Shown here piece after piece: positions 25,268 through 36,375 of a stretch of 64,000 nucleotides of DNA. The notes below the pieces were generated by a model. It saw only the letters and a list, made by a program, of their open reading frames with translations. It did no database searches and was not told the origin of the DNA. Both the position numbers and the translations under genes were made by a program. Position 1 is the first letter of the stretch. Each line of letters opens with the position of its first letter. Origin of the DNA: Obelidium mucronatum (Eukaryota > Chytridiomycota > Chytridiomycetes > Chytridiales > Chytriomycetaceae); NCBI GenBank assembly GCA_025765595.1, contig JAIVFH010000018.1:298501-362500 (forward strand). Reading direction: 5' to 3'.

Positions 25268-28200
25268 TTATGATGGCTGCTGTCGCTGGAAGGTACCTAA
25301 TATTTCGATATCCCTCTGTTGTTTGGCGGCTTCCATTTGCAATTTGGCGTCTTTTTCTTTCTTGATCTTGGCCATCCGTTCCTCAAATACTATTTTTATT
25401 TTGAGAGCCATATCTTCGTACTATATTGTGGTGTTAATATTTCCATGTATTACTAATGTGGAAAAAGTTTTTTTGGTCACTCACGTCTTTCAAAATGGTT
25501 GAAAAATCAGAACGACCAAACGAATATAGAATCGTATTTCCTGCTGCAATAATAGTTGCGGTTCGAGGCATTTCTCCAAGCAACGCGACTTCGCCAAAGA
25601 ATGCCCCATCTCTGAGCTCGCCTACTCGATTCCCATTGACTATAATAGCAACACACCCTTGCTGAATAAAGTACATTTCATTTCCAACCTAAGTTACAAC
25701 TAGTTAGTTGTTTCTACGGATGTTTTTTTTTTTTTTTTTTTAGAATAACGCACCCATCCTTGATCAAAAATTAAATCGCCCTTGATAAAATATACTGGTC
25801 GCAATACTTTTGCGATACGTGCCAAAAAGAGAGAATCTCGTCCGTCTCCTACTTCTCTCTTCAAGAATGGAACTTTTGCAATGAGGTCTCGACAATTGTG
25901 AACCGCGATTTCCTATGTTGTTGTTATTGTTGTTCAATCGCGGTCTCCTCCATTAATCATTTCATACCTGTTTAAGCGACTCATTCATTTCACTCAAGAT
26001 GGCGTCTTCATCAAAGTACTTGCCCTTGTATTTCAACTCATAGTACTGTCTCACTTTAACTTTGATTGGCTCGCTTAATTTTCGGTATGTCATGTATTCA
26101 TGGACTTCGTCGATTTTCTCCTTGTACCGTCGACCTGACGAATCAAGCCCAAAACTGAAGGACGAAATAGTACCAACGAGTATAGCATACAAAACTGCCC
26201 CAACTAGTGCAGCTACTATTGAAAACACTTGTTCAAATGGATCTGAAGGTCTAGAAAAAGAAAAGAGAGAGAGAGAGATGGTGAAGTGTGTGTCAGAGGC
26301 TTGGGTGTTTTCTTTTTGTTTTCTTTTTTTTTTTTTGAACGAAAAAAGCAGTTGGACTCAACTGATATCCTGTAATTGGGAAAGTGTTTGCAACGGCAGC
26401 AAAATACGCCCAAATATATTGCTCTGACATTGGCACTTCAAGTACTTCATGAACAGCGCGCCAACTAGCAGAATCAAAATAAGCCAACTTTCCAAATAGG
26501 AATATGAAACATCCATGCAGATGCAAAAATGTAATCAGCACGCCTCCGAGCATAAATATACTCATGAAACTCGATCCAACTTTAAACGTCTTTTGCAAGA
26601 AATGAGAAATCGATACATAGATTGGGTTGTGATTGAAAATGTGCACTACATTTCGAACATGGAGTAATCGAAGAAGTAGTAGTGTGTCGGGGAAATTCAT
26701 GCGTCCAATACAAATGATATCAAATGGAACTGTCGCCACAAAGTCAAGAAGGAACGAGCTTGTAAGGTAGCGCAGAATATTCTTTTGAAGGTCAAGGGAT
26801 AGTGACAGTGTGACAAACTTCATGATTGTTGTGAACCCAAATATTCCTGTGAGGATTTGGGAGACCGGAGTTGATCGAACCGCTGTTTTTGAGAAAGACG
26901 CCACAACAGGAACTTCGAATAGGACACACATATATATAACTGTTTAGAAGAATAGGGTTAATACTCAATCATCATTCAATTTTTTTTTCATAATTTCATT
27001 ACTAGATAGAAGAAATTCCCAGATGACATTATATCGGGACAAAGGGTGGATTCCAGAATGTACAATTGGTGCATCGTTGTCTAATGCAGCCTTTCCAGCG
27101 TTCCCAAAATCATGATATGCTGGCTCAAAAAAGAGGAATTTGATGACAGATACGAAAATACTATCCTCAGCAGGCTCTGCCTTTGCAGGATCGTCATGTA
27201 TTGCAGCTGGCTCTACTGGCGGACCAATTGATCTTCCAGGATCAAGTTCATTCGTTGTTAGCGCTAAAACTAGCTCGTTGGATTGCTGGGGGGCCAGTGA
27301 CATCTCAGTTTGATATATTGATGAATGAATATTATCGCAAGTAGCTCCACCAGATACTGGAGGTAAATCTAATGTTTCATTATTATTTTTTTGGAGTGAA
27401 TTAGTTCAAGGTCTTTCATTTTTGGTAATTTTGCTCTCAAACCTCCTCCACTTTGTTCTGACTTGAACAAGTTTGGTACTTGGTTTCGAAGGAATGACGA
27501 CCTCCGACGAGACTTGGAACCCCTACCACTTTCGTCTTCGGGTATGCTCACCGCTGTTAATTCAAAGTAGTATACGCAATTTAAGTAGGAGGCGAAAAAA
27601 GAATATTTCATCTACCATATGGTTGGGGGGGCAAGCTGCTTCGTTGTTTTACACTTCGTGGGTATTCGGATATATTCGAATCACTTGATTTGTCTATTCC
27701 CAAAATAGTTGACTTGAGTGGTCAGCACAAAAGAATAAAGAACGAAGCGCAAGAACGAGAATAATACTTTTTAGCTCAATAATGTTATCTGGTTCTCCAA
27801 TTATCGCCGCAATAATGGAGCTACGCCGTCTCTTATCTTTATCACTAAATTTGCTGGATGTATCGAATCCCTTTGTTTTCGTAGGCGGTTTGATGCTTTT
27901 GGTCTCCAAGTTTTCTGCAGAAGCTATACTGTCGTCTGAGTAATCGGCGACTCTTTGTTTAAAAAAAAAAAAAACAAAGAACCAACCTTGAGATCCTAAA
28001 CTATTCCGAGAAGCCGCAACATCTCTTTCTCTTTTCTCTCTGTATTTCTTTGCAGCCGTTTCTATTGTGTCTGCAATCGATAGAGTAGATAGTTTTCCAA
28101 ACACGTCATTTGCACCAAGTCTTTGGCCAGCAACACTAGTTCTGAACCCACTCGTCGCACCACCACCACCACCACCAGCTCCATAAAATATAGAAGTATT

Positions 28201-28503
28201 GCTTTCCATTCGAGACATTTTGTTCATTTGCAAGAAAGCTGCTGTTTGATCACTCGTTATCACGGTACCAGGTTTCACGCGTTCAATATATTTGGCCAAG
28301 TTCACTTGCAAGCCCTTCAAATGTTGCTGCTGAGTTTGAAGCTGCGAGTCAAACATATTCAGTTGTCGCAGACACTCTTCGAAAGTAACTTGATCCAAAG
28401 GGGAGGTTTGTTGTTGGTGGTGGTGTTGTTGTGTTACTGATTGACGCGACGTACTGGACGCTTGTTGTTGCACCACAGAGTTACGTGATCCAGTTTGATC
28501 CAT
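25268..28503 (-). CDS. Cyclic-nucleotide-gated / HCN-EAG-like cation channel
   Basis: Nine exons: 28503-27987, 27950-27768, 27553-27443, 27368-27003, 26939-26363, 26250-25968, 25912-25754, 25688-25485 and 25420-25268, giving 850 aa. The N-terminus is Gln-rich. The channel core has the pre-S1 'HPLSRYNVIWEFLLS', S1-S6 and a pore. A C-linker ('YKEKIDEVHEYMTYRKL') follows, then a cyclic-nucleotide-binding domain with 'FFGEVALLGEMPRTATI', where the phosphate-cassette FGE and RTA are intact. S4 ('LLLLRLLHVRNVVHIF') has few basic residues, suggesting weak voltage sensing. The pore reads 'ANTFPITGYQPSDP', so the usual GYG is GYQ. A short coiled C-terminus follows the binding domain. It lies tail-to-tail with the phosphodiesterase gene. 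The N-terminal exon joins (27951-27986 and 27554-27767) are less sure than the core. Confidence 0.82.
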
Positions 28504-28723
28504 GATCTTGATTTTTTCTACTTCTTCTTCTTCTTGGCTGCTGCTTTTCGTATGCTATGTCTTCACACCTCTTTTTTAACCTCCTTTCTTTTTGATTTTT
28601 TTTTTTTTTTTTTCAATGTGTAAATCCGGAAATCTCTCTCAAGTGCAACAACAAGAAAAATCGACACGGACAGCCACCTCTTTTTTTTATTATTATTTTT
28701 ATTTCTTATAATATATATTTATA
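28504..28723. promoter_or_regulatory. Divergent promoter region, channel / SCAMP
   Basis: These 220 bp separate the two start codons. The region contains T runs on the channel side and an A/T-rich patch before the SCAMP ATG, but no element I can name. Confidence 0.45.
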
Positions 28724-29553
28724 ATGGCAGATACCTCACCTAGTTCAGCAGCAGCATCAGCAGCAGTTCTCAAACCCAGCGCCAGCACCGCGTCAGCGTC
28801 GTCCTGGATTCCATCGTTCCTCTCCCCCAAACTGACCACCAGACCCTCCCTCCCGCAGGAAGAAGACGAAGTCGCGCTCACGGCGCCCACAGACGACTCC
28901 GACGCGGCCAAGCCCGCCACCCCCACACGGGCCCCCACACCAACCCCCACACCGGCGATCGCCGCCGCAACCGCCGCCGCTGCAACCGCCGCCAAGGAAG
29001 AAGCGCTGCGCAAAAAAGAAGCCGAACTTCACCTACGCGAGCAGCAGCTCGCCCACGCAGAAAAGAACGCGCAAGTATCACGCGTGCCCAACTTCCCATA
29101 CTGCTGGCCCGTCATGTTCCACAACATCAAAGTCGATATTCCGCCACGCAACCAGTGGAACATGGTGTGGATGTACCGCAGCTGGATGTTTGTGAGTCTG
29201 TGTCTGTTTTTCAATACGGTTGCAGCTTTGACTGTGATGCTGTCGCACCCCACGGGTGTGACTACGGCTGCTAGAGATTTTGGAGTGAGCGTTACTTATT
29301 GGGTTGGAATTATGGTGTCTTCGTTTTATCTTTGGTATCGGTAAGGGGTTAAAATTCACCCCTTTTTTTGACCGTGTGTCAAGTTAATAAGTGTTTTTTT
29401 TTCCCCGTTCTACTCAATACTACTTAGTCCTGTTTACAACGCGTACATGAAGGAATCTTCAATGTACTTTAATTTCTATTTCTTTTTCGGTGGATGGCAC
29501 ATGTGAGTTTTGCAACACACAACAATTCAAACAATGACCCTAACCTAACCACC

Positions 29554-29597
<44 letters not shown>

Positions 29598-29909
29598 AAT
29601 TTAACAAAACACAGATTATTCGACTTTTACATGTTCCTTGGAATCCCTGGCTCAGGATCCAGTGGCGTGATTTACGCAATGTCCCTCCTAACAGACGACA
29701 AATCGAAATTGGCAAGTGGCATCATGTGTTCAATCAGTGCTGGGTTGTGGTTGCTTTCGGGTCTCTGGTCATTGTTCATGTACCGCGCCACGCACAAGCA
29801 TTACCGATCTCAAGGATTAACATCCGAAGAGGCGCAAAATGAAGCAATGAAGGGTGTCGCCAAATCAGGAGTATTCACAACATTAGTCAAGAGTTCGTTG
29901 ATGGCATAG
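28724..29909 (+). CDS. Secretory carrier-associated membrane protein (SCAMP)
   Basis: Exons 28724-29340, 29428-29502 and 29615-29909 give 328 aa. SCAMPs are four-TM proteins of post-Golgi and endocytic carriers. The N-terminal third is Ala/Pro/Thr-rich. It is followed by a short coiled coil ('ALRKKEAELHLREQQLAHAE') and 'NFPYCWPVMFHNIKVDIPP', which matches the family's pre-TM segment. Four hydrophobic spans follow ('MFVSLCLFFNTVAALTVML', 'VTYWVGIMVSSFYLW', 'FNFYFFFGGWHMLFDFYMF', 'GIMCSISAGLWLLSGLW'). The C-terminus is short and cytosolic. Intron 2 (29503-29614) contains a run of about 40 A. The gene is absent from most Dikarya, which supports an early-diverging fungus. Confidence 0.88.
29557..29596 (+). 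repeat. Poly-A tract in SCAMP intron 2
   Basis: About 40 consecutive A on the plus strand lie between the donor at 29503 and the acceptor at 29614. Length is likely polymorphic or assembly-sensitive. Confidence 0.85.
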
Positions 29910-30054
29910 AAAAAAAAAAAAACAACAAGCAGTCATTCTAGAGAAGTTACTTTTGGTGAGGAGATGTTATAAAAATTTTTCAAGTTTAACTCATAAAAAA
30001 AAAGCTATTTTATATCAAATCACTTTTTAATTTTTTTTGAAGAAAAAAAGAAAC

Positions 30055-31105
30055 TCAATCCTTCTTCAAATCATGTCTTTCCACCGTAACTCCTTCCTTC
30101 TTGATGATAAAGATTTCAACAAAGTCACCAGTGTAAATATCACGTTCAGTGGCTCCGTTGAATGCGTCCTTTACAATCTTGAGAACTTGATCCAGTGGAA
30201 GTAGGTGGTGCTTTACATTGCTTTGATGCTTGTGTCCGACCTATTGCGGTATGTAGAGCATTAGTGATGTGACTAGGATGGGTATACCGGCATATCAAGT
30301 GGAAAAGGAAGAGAGTATACGGGACAAAAAGGGAATACACACAATCGCCTTCGGCGATAGATTACCTGGTTATCCAAAAACGGTTGAATCAAATGGCCAG
30401 CACTACCAGCACATGACCAAATCTGCTTTTCAAAGTTCCCAACAGGATCATAACTAAAGACGCAACCTTTCCCATTTTCATCCAGACCACCAAGCGTGTT
30501 CCAGACATAGTAAGGAAAGAAACGCTTAGAGTACAAGATTGTACTCAGCATTTGAGCGAGAGCGGGAGCACTCATATTCTTCTCGTGTTTATGATAGTAC
30601 CACTTTTTTTTGGGGGGGTGTGAGTTGAATGAGAATCAAAAAATAAAAAAAATAGTTAGTAAAAGGAAGGGATATGCACGTGAAGCGGGTTGATGGAGAG
30701 ATGTTGGGTATGTATACAATAAAAAACGCAACGCGTTCAAAACACAACTAAAACATACATCCAAGTTCTGGCCAAGACGTTTTACAAGAGCCACACCGTC
30801 AGCATGCATTCCACCGGTTGCGAGAACAGCGTTATTTGACATTGCGTATACTTTGGGACTGTATCTGGCATTGATGAGGTATCCTTCGCTTTGACGAGTG
30901 TCTCCAGCCACGACGCAAAAGTCTTCACCAGCAATAGCGAGAGTGGTACTTTTCGCAGCATAGAAAAAAAAAGCGAGAGGGGGGGAGGGAGAGTCAGCAG
31001 TTGTTGACGCAAAGCATCGCTCTCTCTCTCTCTCTCTCGCTCTCACCCTCCGTTGTCCGTGTATGGCGAGAAGCGGTGCTCAATGTTTCCAGCAGCGGTA
31101 TTCAT
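30055..31105 (-). CDS. PRE7: 20S proteasome subunit beta type-1 (beta6)
   Basis: Exons 31105-31047, 30948-30759, 30602-30366 and 30240-30055 give 223 aa. It is a structural (non-catalytic in eukaryotes) beta ring subunit. The joined protein follows human PSMB1 and yeast Pre7 closely: 'RFSPYTDNGGTTLAIAGED', 'VVAGDTRQSEGYLINARYSP', 'AQMLSTILYSKRFFPYYVW', 'LGGLDENGKGCVFSYDPVG', 'QPFLDNQVGHK' and 'GATERDIYTGDFVEIFIIKK'. The propeptide is only about 20 residues. Intron 1 has a (CT)n tract on the plus strand near 31018-31043. Intron 3 (30241-30365) holds a perfect GC hairpin at its donor end. Confidence 0.95.
30344..30358. repeat. GC hairpin in proteasome intron
   Basis: Perfect inverted repeat ATCGCC-TTC-GGCGAT, just 7 bp inside the 5' end of intron 30241-30365. 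The same core (CGCC-TTC-GGCG) recurs at 60243-60255. Confidence 0.8.
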
Positions 31106-31293
31106 CCTGTTGGTGTTAATAAATATTAATTTCCGAGGATGCCGATGGGGGCGATGGCTTGCGGGGGAGGGTGTCCAGGTCTGGTTGGGGATTGTTTGGG
31201 AACACGCGGCACCTTCTTTCTTCTTTTTTTCTTTATTATTTTATTTTAATTTATTTTATTTTATTTTATTTCGCTTTTCTGCAAAGCAAAGAA

Positions 31294-32112
31294 ATGATAA
31301 TAAACCGCATCTGCCGGCGGCGGCAGTCGTCAACGCCGCCTTCAGCGCCGGCGCACCCGTGGCTCGTCGCGTCGGCGCCGCCGGCAGCAGTGCGGCTGCG
31401 CACTGCGGCGTCCGCGCACGCGCCGGCGCAGGCGTCGCTGTGGCAGCTGCTGAAAGCGCGCAACGCCGCGCACATGGGCCGCCACTTTGCGCGCACGCAC
31501 CTGCCGGCCTACGACTTCGACGCCGCCTTCGCCCGCGACGCCGCGCGCTCCGCCGCCGCCTTCGTCGCTGCGCTGGCCGCCGCAGACGCCCCGCTGCTGC
31601 GCCACGTCGCAACTGCCCGCATTGCTGACAAATTCGAAGCCGCCGCCGCCGCCCTGGCCGCACAGAACCTGCGCGCCGAGTACAAGCTGCTGCTGCCGAT
31701 GCCATCGTCAATGCCTCCATCGACACCTTCACCTTCATCGTCATCGTCATCGGCACTCTCGGCCCTGCCCGTCGACATGCCAAAGATTCCCCACTCCCAG
31801 GCCCTGATTGCCTCGGACCCCCGCTTTGCCCACTTGCCAAAACTTAAATCTCACATCACCTCCTGGCACTGGATCTTTGGTCCCTGTCCTCCTCCGCCCG
31901 ATCATGTCTACCAACACTGGTTAAACTTTTATTCTGTCATTATCCCCGAATCCGTCTCGAACCAAATGGAATATCATGAATTGAAGGATATTAAAGAAGA
32001 GGCCGTTAATAATGGCATTATTTGTCGTCTCTATGTCTCTTTTGATTGTCCTATCGAGTTTTCTTTGATTGATTTGGATACTGGTTGGTTTCCTCTCTGT
32101 TACTTGTTACTT

Positions 32113-32152
<40 letters not shown>

Positions 32153-32580
32153 CCTCACCGCCGAAGGCGGTGTCCTTTTTTTTTCCTTTGGCCGCCGTAG
32201 GCGGCATTCCTTCGCCAAAGGCGGTGTATCCCTTTCAGTGAATATACGAGAGAAAAAAAAACACACTAACCCTGTCATTAAAAAAAAAAAAAGGAATCCC
32301 CATCTTCAAAGACACTCGGCCGCGATTCGACCTGCAATTCACAAGTCCCCATTACTCTCCATGGGACGACGTGTTGGAACCATACACTCCTGCGTTTGGT
32401 GTGGAAATGGGCAGTGGCAATCCCAAAAATGGCTCTTCTTCATTCTGGAAACCAGAATTGAGACCTGAAGAATGGCGTTTAAAATGGGACTGGAAAGTAT
32501 GCGATGTAGATTACTTGCTCTATCAACCAATTGGGCAATCTGTGAATCTGTGGGGTAGTAGTAAACGAAAAGAGAGTTGA
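31294..32580 (+). CDS. Unrecognised protein, possibly mitochondrial and Tim44/mL45-like
   Basis: Exons 31294-32083 and 32294-32580 give 358 aa. The first ~15 residues ('MIINRICRRRQSST') are basic and hydroxylated, like a mitochondrial presequence. An Ala-rich, very GC-rich helical region follows (about residues 20-125). After a Ser/Pro linker comes a non-repetitive domain with 'SHITSWHWIFGPCPPPPDHV', 'LYVSFDCPIEFSLIDLDTG' and 'EEWRLKWDWKVCDVDYLLY'. The helical part followed by a beta-rich domain is reminiscent of the Tim44-like fold, but I do not recognise the family, and this is a guess. The GC content of exon 1 is far above its neighbours. It is divergent from the proteasome gene (188 bp between ATGs). 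Confidence 0.7.
32114..32224. repeat. Poly-T plus triple GC-hairpin array in intron
   Basis: Intron 32084-32293 contains about 38 T followed by three hairpins: CACCGCC-GAA-GGCGGTG (32156-32172), GCCGCC-GTA-GGCGGC (32191-32205) and CGCC-AAA-GGCG (32213-32223). Arms are perfect and loops are always three bases. This is the densest cluster of these elements in the window. Confidence 0.85.
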
Positions 32581-32819
32581 ACGATGAGTTGATTTTTTTT
32601 TCGTTTTTTTTTTTTTTGGTTGGAGAATAATAATATATAAAAAGGAGAACGTACAGTATTTTTTTGTATTGATGAATGACGAATGACTGTTGAAGTCACG
32701 AATTTTATTTTTCGAATTATTTTTTTTAAGTTATACAGGAGAACAGGAAAAAGAAAACAAGGCATAATAATAACAGGAATATAGAGAATGCATTGATTTG
32801 AATGCGGATGGTCACTTGC

Positions 32820-33056
32820 TTAAACGTGATCAAAGTGGCGCCAGTGTGGCGCGGCACAATTACAGCAGGAGTCGCACAGTTCCCCTTGCAGCTCACTGCA
32901 GATAGATGATGCAAGACTTGCTGAAGGTGCTGAGGGTGATGAAGGATACCCAAACGGCCTACTAGTGGATGTGGCGCTTGTCACCACCACCACAGTCTTG
33001 GCACGAGAAATGGAGGCTGTTCGGCTTTCAGTGGTTGGAATCACAATGGCGGGCAT
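32820..33056 (-). CDS. Small hypothetical Cys-rich protein
   Basis: A single-exon ORF of 78 aa with a favourable start context (aaccATGcc). The first 50 residues are Ser/Thr/Pro-rich. The last 25 contain five cysteines in 'ICSELQGELCDSCCNCAAP' and end 'HWRHFDHV'. It has no signal peptide and no match I recognise. It lies alone in about 800 bp between the gene ending at 32580 and the alpha-galactosidase. It could be chance, but base composition and codon use look coding. Confidence 0.4.
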   Translation of the reverse strand: MPAIVIPTTESRTASISRAKTVVVVTSATSTSRPFGYPSSPSAPSASLASSICSELQGELCDSCCNCAAPHWRHFDHV

Positions 33057-33389
33057 GGTTCTTTGGTGTGTTTTTTAGATTGAGTTCTGAGTTGTTTTCT
33101 TTTTCAGCGTGAGACAAGGGATCTATTTATGCATTCTCAAAAGCAGGGTTTCACCAACGTTCGACAAACAAACGAAAAACAAATGAAAAAAACACGTCAT
33201 GGCCGTTCACCAAAATTGCGTCAACAAAAGCACGCCACTTCCAGAAACTCAACCACCCCTTTCTTGCCTTTTGAATTAGATTCACCTGTTTGGTGGTCCT
33301 GTAGTGTAAAGTATTACAACAATAACACAAACAATATTTTGTCAATTCAAAGATATCATTTTTAATTTATATATACAAGAGTTTTCTCT
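33057..33389. other. Intergenic region upstream of small ORF
   Basis: These 333 bp lie between the alpha-galactosidase stop and the small Cys-rich ORF start. I see A/T-rich sequence and no RNA gene or repeat. Confidence 0.3.
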
Positions 33390-35153
33390 CTACTCCAAGT
33401 ACACATATGAAGGCCTCTTTTGACGAATCACAACAAATACAAGAACAAGACAGCTGACAACAACAGCAATTGGGATATAACCAATGTCATGCAATTCAGA
33501 TACAAACTCGTTATTCAGTTCCACATTGTCGAGTGCAGGAAAAGCCCCAGTTTTTGATCGAATCTGAAGCAAATTTTTTTACGTTCCACATCAGTCATTT
33601 CAAGCAACGTCAAAAGTCAACCCATAGAAACAAAAAAAAAAACAACATACCCTCAGAACCCGGGATCCATGGGCAGGAATCGCACTCAATCGCATACTTC
33701 CAACAAATGTGCCCAACTCTTGCTTCAACCACAAGTCACGCGCCTCCACAACATAAGTTGCACTAGCAACAACATCTTCTTGAGTCACCGCGAAAACACC
33801 AAATTTGATATTCAAACTGACAGGAGTTTCGCCCGCATTCATCACCAAGAGAACACGATCCCCTCCCTCCAGCTCCCCAACCCATACCCATATCTTGTCG
33901 AGAATAGCGCGAACATGGGCACTTTTTCCAAGTGCATCTTGATTGATGGCGATTATTTCAGTGTTTCCAATGATTTCAAAGGTTTCTGGTGTCATGGATC
34001 GGATGTCGTGGCCAAGGAGTAGAGGGCTCTTGAGGGCGGCCCATACACTGAAGTGAGTGCGATATTCAATGTCAGTCATTTGTCCGTTTCCAACTTCCAA
34101 CATGTCCATGTCGTTGAAGCCTCCTGTTGATAAGGAGATTGTTAGAGTTTTTTTTTTCTTCATATTTGAGCGCCATCTCGTACCAGGGGCAGACCATTTC
34201 GATAAATGCCAATTTCTGTTGATGAGGTCTTGCACGCTTTCCCAGCTATCCCTAATGTTGCCCAATTTTTTTTAAGTTGATTTTAAGTTGCCAAACCAAA
34301 AAAAGATAAATTAAAGAAATAAAAAATAAAAAAAAATAAAAAGAAATTAGAAAACAAAAGGAGATAAACCCCATACCGAATATCTCCCGTAGTTCTCCAC
34401 GAATTCCCAAGAGGTTCTCCAAATTCCCAAATGGACGCTTCTCCCCAATTACAAATTGCATAGTTGATTGGACGGCCCGTCGCGTTCATGGCGTCTCGCA
34501 AGGCCCCATATCGGCTAATCGTGCCTCCCTTGTCACCCATTCCTTCGTTGTGGCAGTTATCGTACTTGAAGTAGTCGATTTGCCATTCGGCGTACCGTTG
34601 GGCATCCTGCTTTTCAAAGTGGAGACCTCCGGGTCGCATTTGGCATGTGTATGTTCCTGCGGATGAGTAGAGCCCAAATTTGAGACCCTTTGAGTGCACT
34701 TTTTTTTTTTTTTTTTTTTGTTTTGCAGGGTTTTTACAAGTCTTTTACTTTTCGAAATCACAATTGCAAAAAGGGAATGGTTTAAATACCGTAGTCTGAG
34801 AGAGCGCGTATTCCCGATGGAAATGCTTTTGGGTCTGCTTGGATAAACCCATCGCCATCGCGCGACAGTTGCCAGCAATCATCGATGTTAACATGGTTAT
34901 ATCCAAGTTCCGCGAGTCCTTTTAAATATGAATTGTTATATAATACATATTCTAGCTTTTTTTTTTTTTTTTTGATGGTGGGGTGGACGGTACCTGATGA
35001 AACAATGGCATCCGCGTGTTCTCTGATGAGTGCTTCGTTGATATTGCAATCAAACTTATTCCACGAGTTCCATCCCATGGCAGGTGTACGCCCGACGCCG
35101 TTGTTTAATGCGTACACTTGAGTGGCAGTAGAAATAAGGCCAAGCACAAGCAT
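33390..35153 (-). CDS. GH27 alpha-galactosidase with C-terminal membrane anchor
   Basis: Exons 35153-34994, 34918-34790, 34698-34377, 34251-34184, 34123-33651 and 33563-33390 give 441 aa. It hydrolyses terminal alpha-1,6-galactosyl residues (melibiose, raffinose, galactomannan). A short signal peptide ('MLVLGLISTATQVYA') precedes 'GRTPAMGWNSWNKFDC'. Active-site elements are present: nucleophile Asp in 'YFKYDNC', acid/base Asp in 'GFNDMDM', plus 'NIDDCW' and 'WAALKSPLLLGHDIR'. The beta-sandwich C-domain ends near 385. Unusually for GH27, it continues into one TM helix ('IPIAVVVSCLVLVFVVI') and a short basic tail, so the enzyme should stay at the cell surface. Confidence 0.9.
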
Positions 35154-35313
35154 TCTCTTTTTGTGGAGAAAAAAAATTTGACTAAATAAATAAAATAAAA
35201 AAGGATTTTTAAATGTGAAGGGGGAGTTTATCAACGCTTTATTCAAAAGTGAGCTCATAGCGAAAGAATAAAAAAACACACACACACAGAACGGGAAAGG
35301 AATCCGCTTTTTT

Positions 35314-36171
35314 TTAGAACATGGACAAAAGCAAGGCAACAACAGTGGTAGCAGTGACGGCCATCACACCGTTGGCACCGCTGTAGAGACCAGTGGAGGG
35401 TGGGGCAACGTAAGCCTTCTCAGTGGTAGCGGCAGCAGCAGTGGTGGTAGCAGAAGCAGCACCGTAGCTTGGAGCTGGACGGTTGTCCTTGAGCGTCTGT
35501 TGGAGAATTGACATGATTAACGCTCAATGTGATGTTAAAACCGCGAGCGAGTTAGCTCTAACTTACCAAGTCTCCGCACAAGTGGAAGATGGTGGGGCCA
35601 TCGTAGAGAACCATTTGGACAGTGACTGGAGCACCATCCTTGGCGCCTGGAACATTGGAGAAGTCGACTGGGACGGAAAAGTTTCCAGCAGAGAAGGTAG
35701 CGTTGGCACCCTTGTCGTTGATAAAGTACTTCTGGAATTGAGCGGCAGTTGGGTCGGTTTCAGAGACAACGGCAGAAATGTGGCCGGTTCCGTTGTGTCC
35801 GTAGTTTCCGTTGATAACTCCGCCAACTGAATAAAAAAAGGGTTTGTTTGTTTTTTTAACATCGGGATAGAAAGGGAGGAAGTAGAAATGGAAGGAGGAT
35901 GGTCGATGCTTGACTTACCGATTGGGAACTCGGTTCTGGCTCCAAGAGGAATGTTACCGCATGGAGAGATCAACTCTGGCTTTCCAGTTCCAGGGCGGAA
36001 CTTTGGAGAGTATACCTGCGCATTGTCATTCATTAGATCATTGTAAGGCGGCATAGATAAGGGAGCAACACTATTGCCGCCGGAGCAGCGCTTTGCAATC
36101 GGTAGGCAACTTACCTTGAAGTGGGCAGATACGGTGCTGATGAAGATAGCGAGGACAAGGAAGCCGTTCAT
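35314..36171 (-). CDS. BIM1/X325-like copper-binding, LPMO-related GPI protein
   Basis: Exons 36171-36115, 36015-35919, 35826-35567 and 35496-35314 give 198 aa. A signal peptide ('MNGFLVLAIFISTVSA') is followed directly by His ('HFKVYSPKFRPGTGKPEL'). A mature N-terminal His is the hallmark of the copper site in LPMOs and in the BIM1/X325 family, which serves copper acquisition rather than polysaccharide oxidation. Conserved-looking parts: 'SPCGNIPLGARTEFPIVGG', 'GHNGTGHISAVVSE' (second His candidate), 'VQMVLYDGPTIFHLCGDL'. An Ala/Thr-rich stalk and a hydrophobic tail ('GVMAVTATTVVALLLSMF') suggest a GPI anchor. It lies close to two iron permease genes, fitting a metal-uptake role. Confidence 0.8.
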
Positions 36172-36375
36172 GTTTCTGGTTTTCGGGTGAGATATTTTTG
36201 CGCTTTTTCACAACACCTTTTTCCTCTTGAGGCACAAATCCCATTGGTCGAAAATTTTCATTTCTAACAACCTGCAAGACACTTGTGTGATTAATTCGTT
36301 GGATTAAATAGAAATACAGTCCAGCAGCTTCAACGCTCTCACGGGTACCGTTGATTGAATACCGTCTTTATTAAT

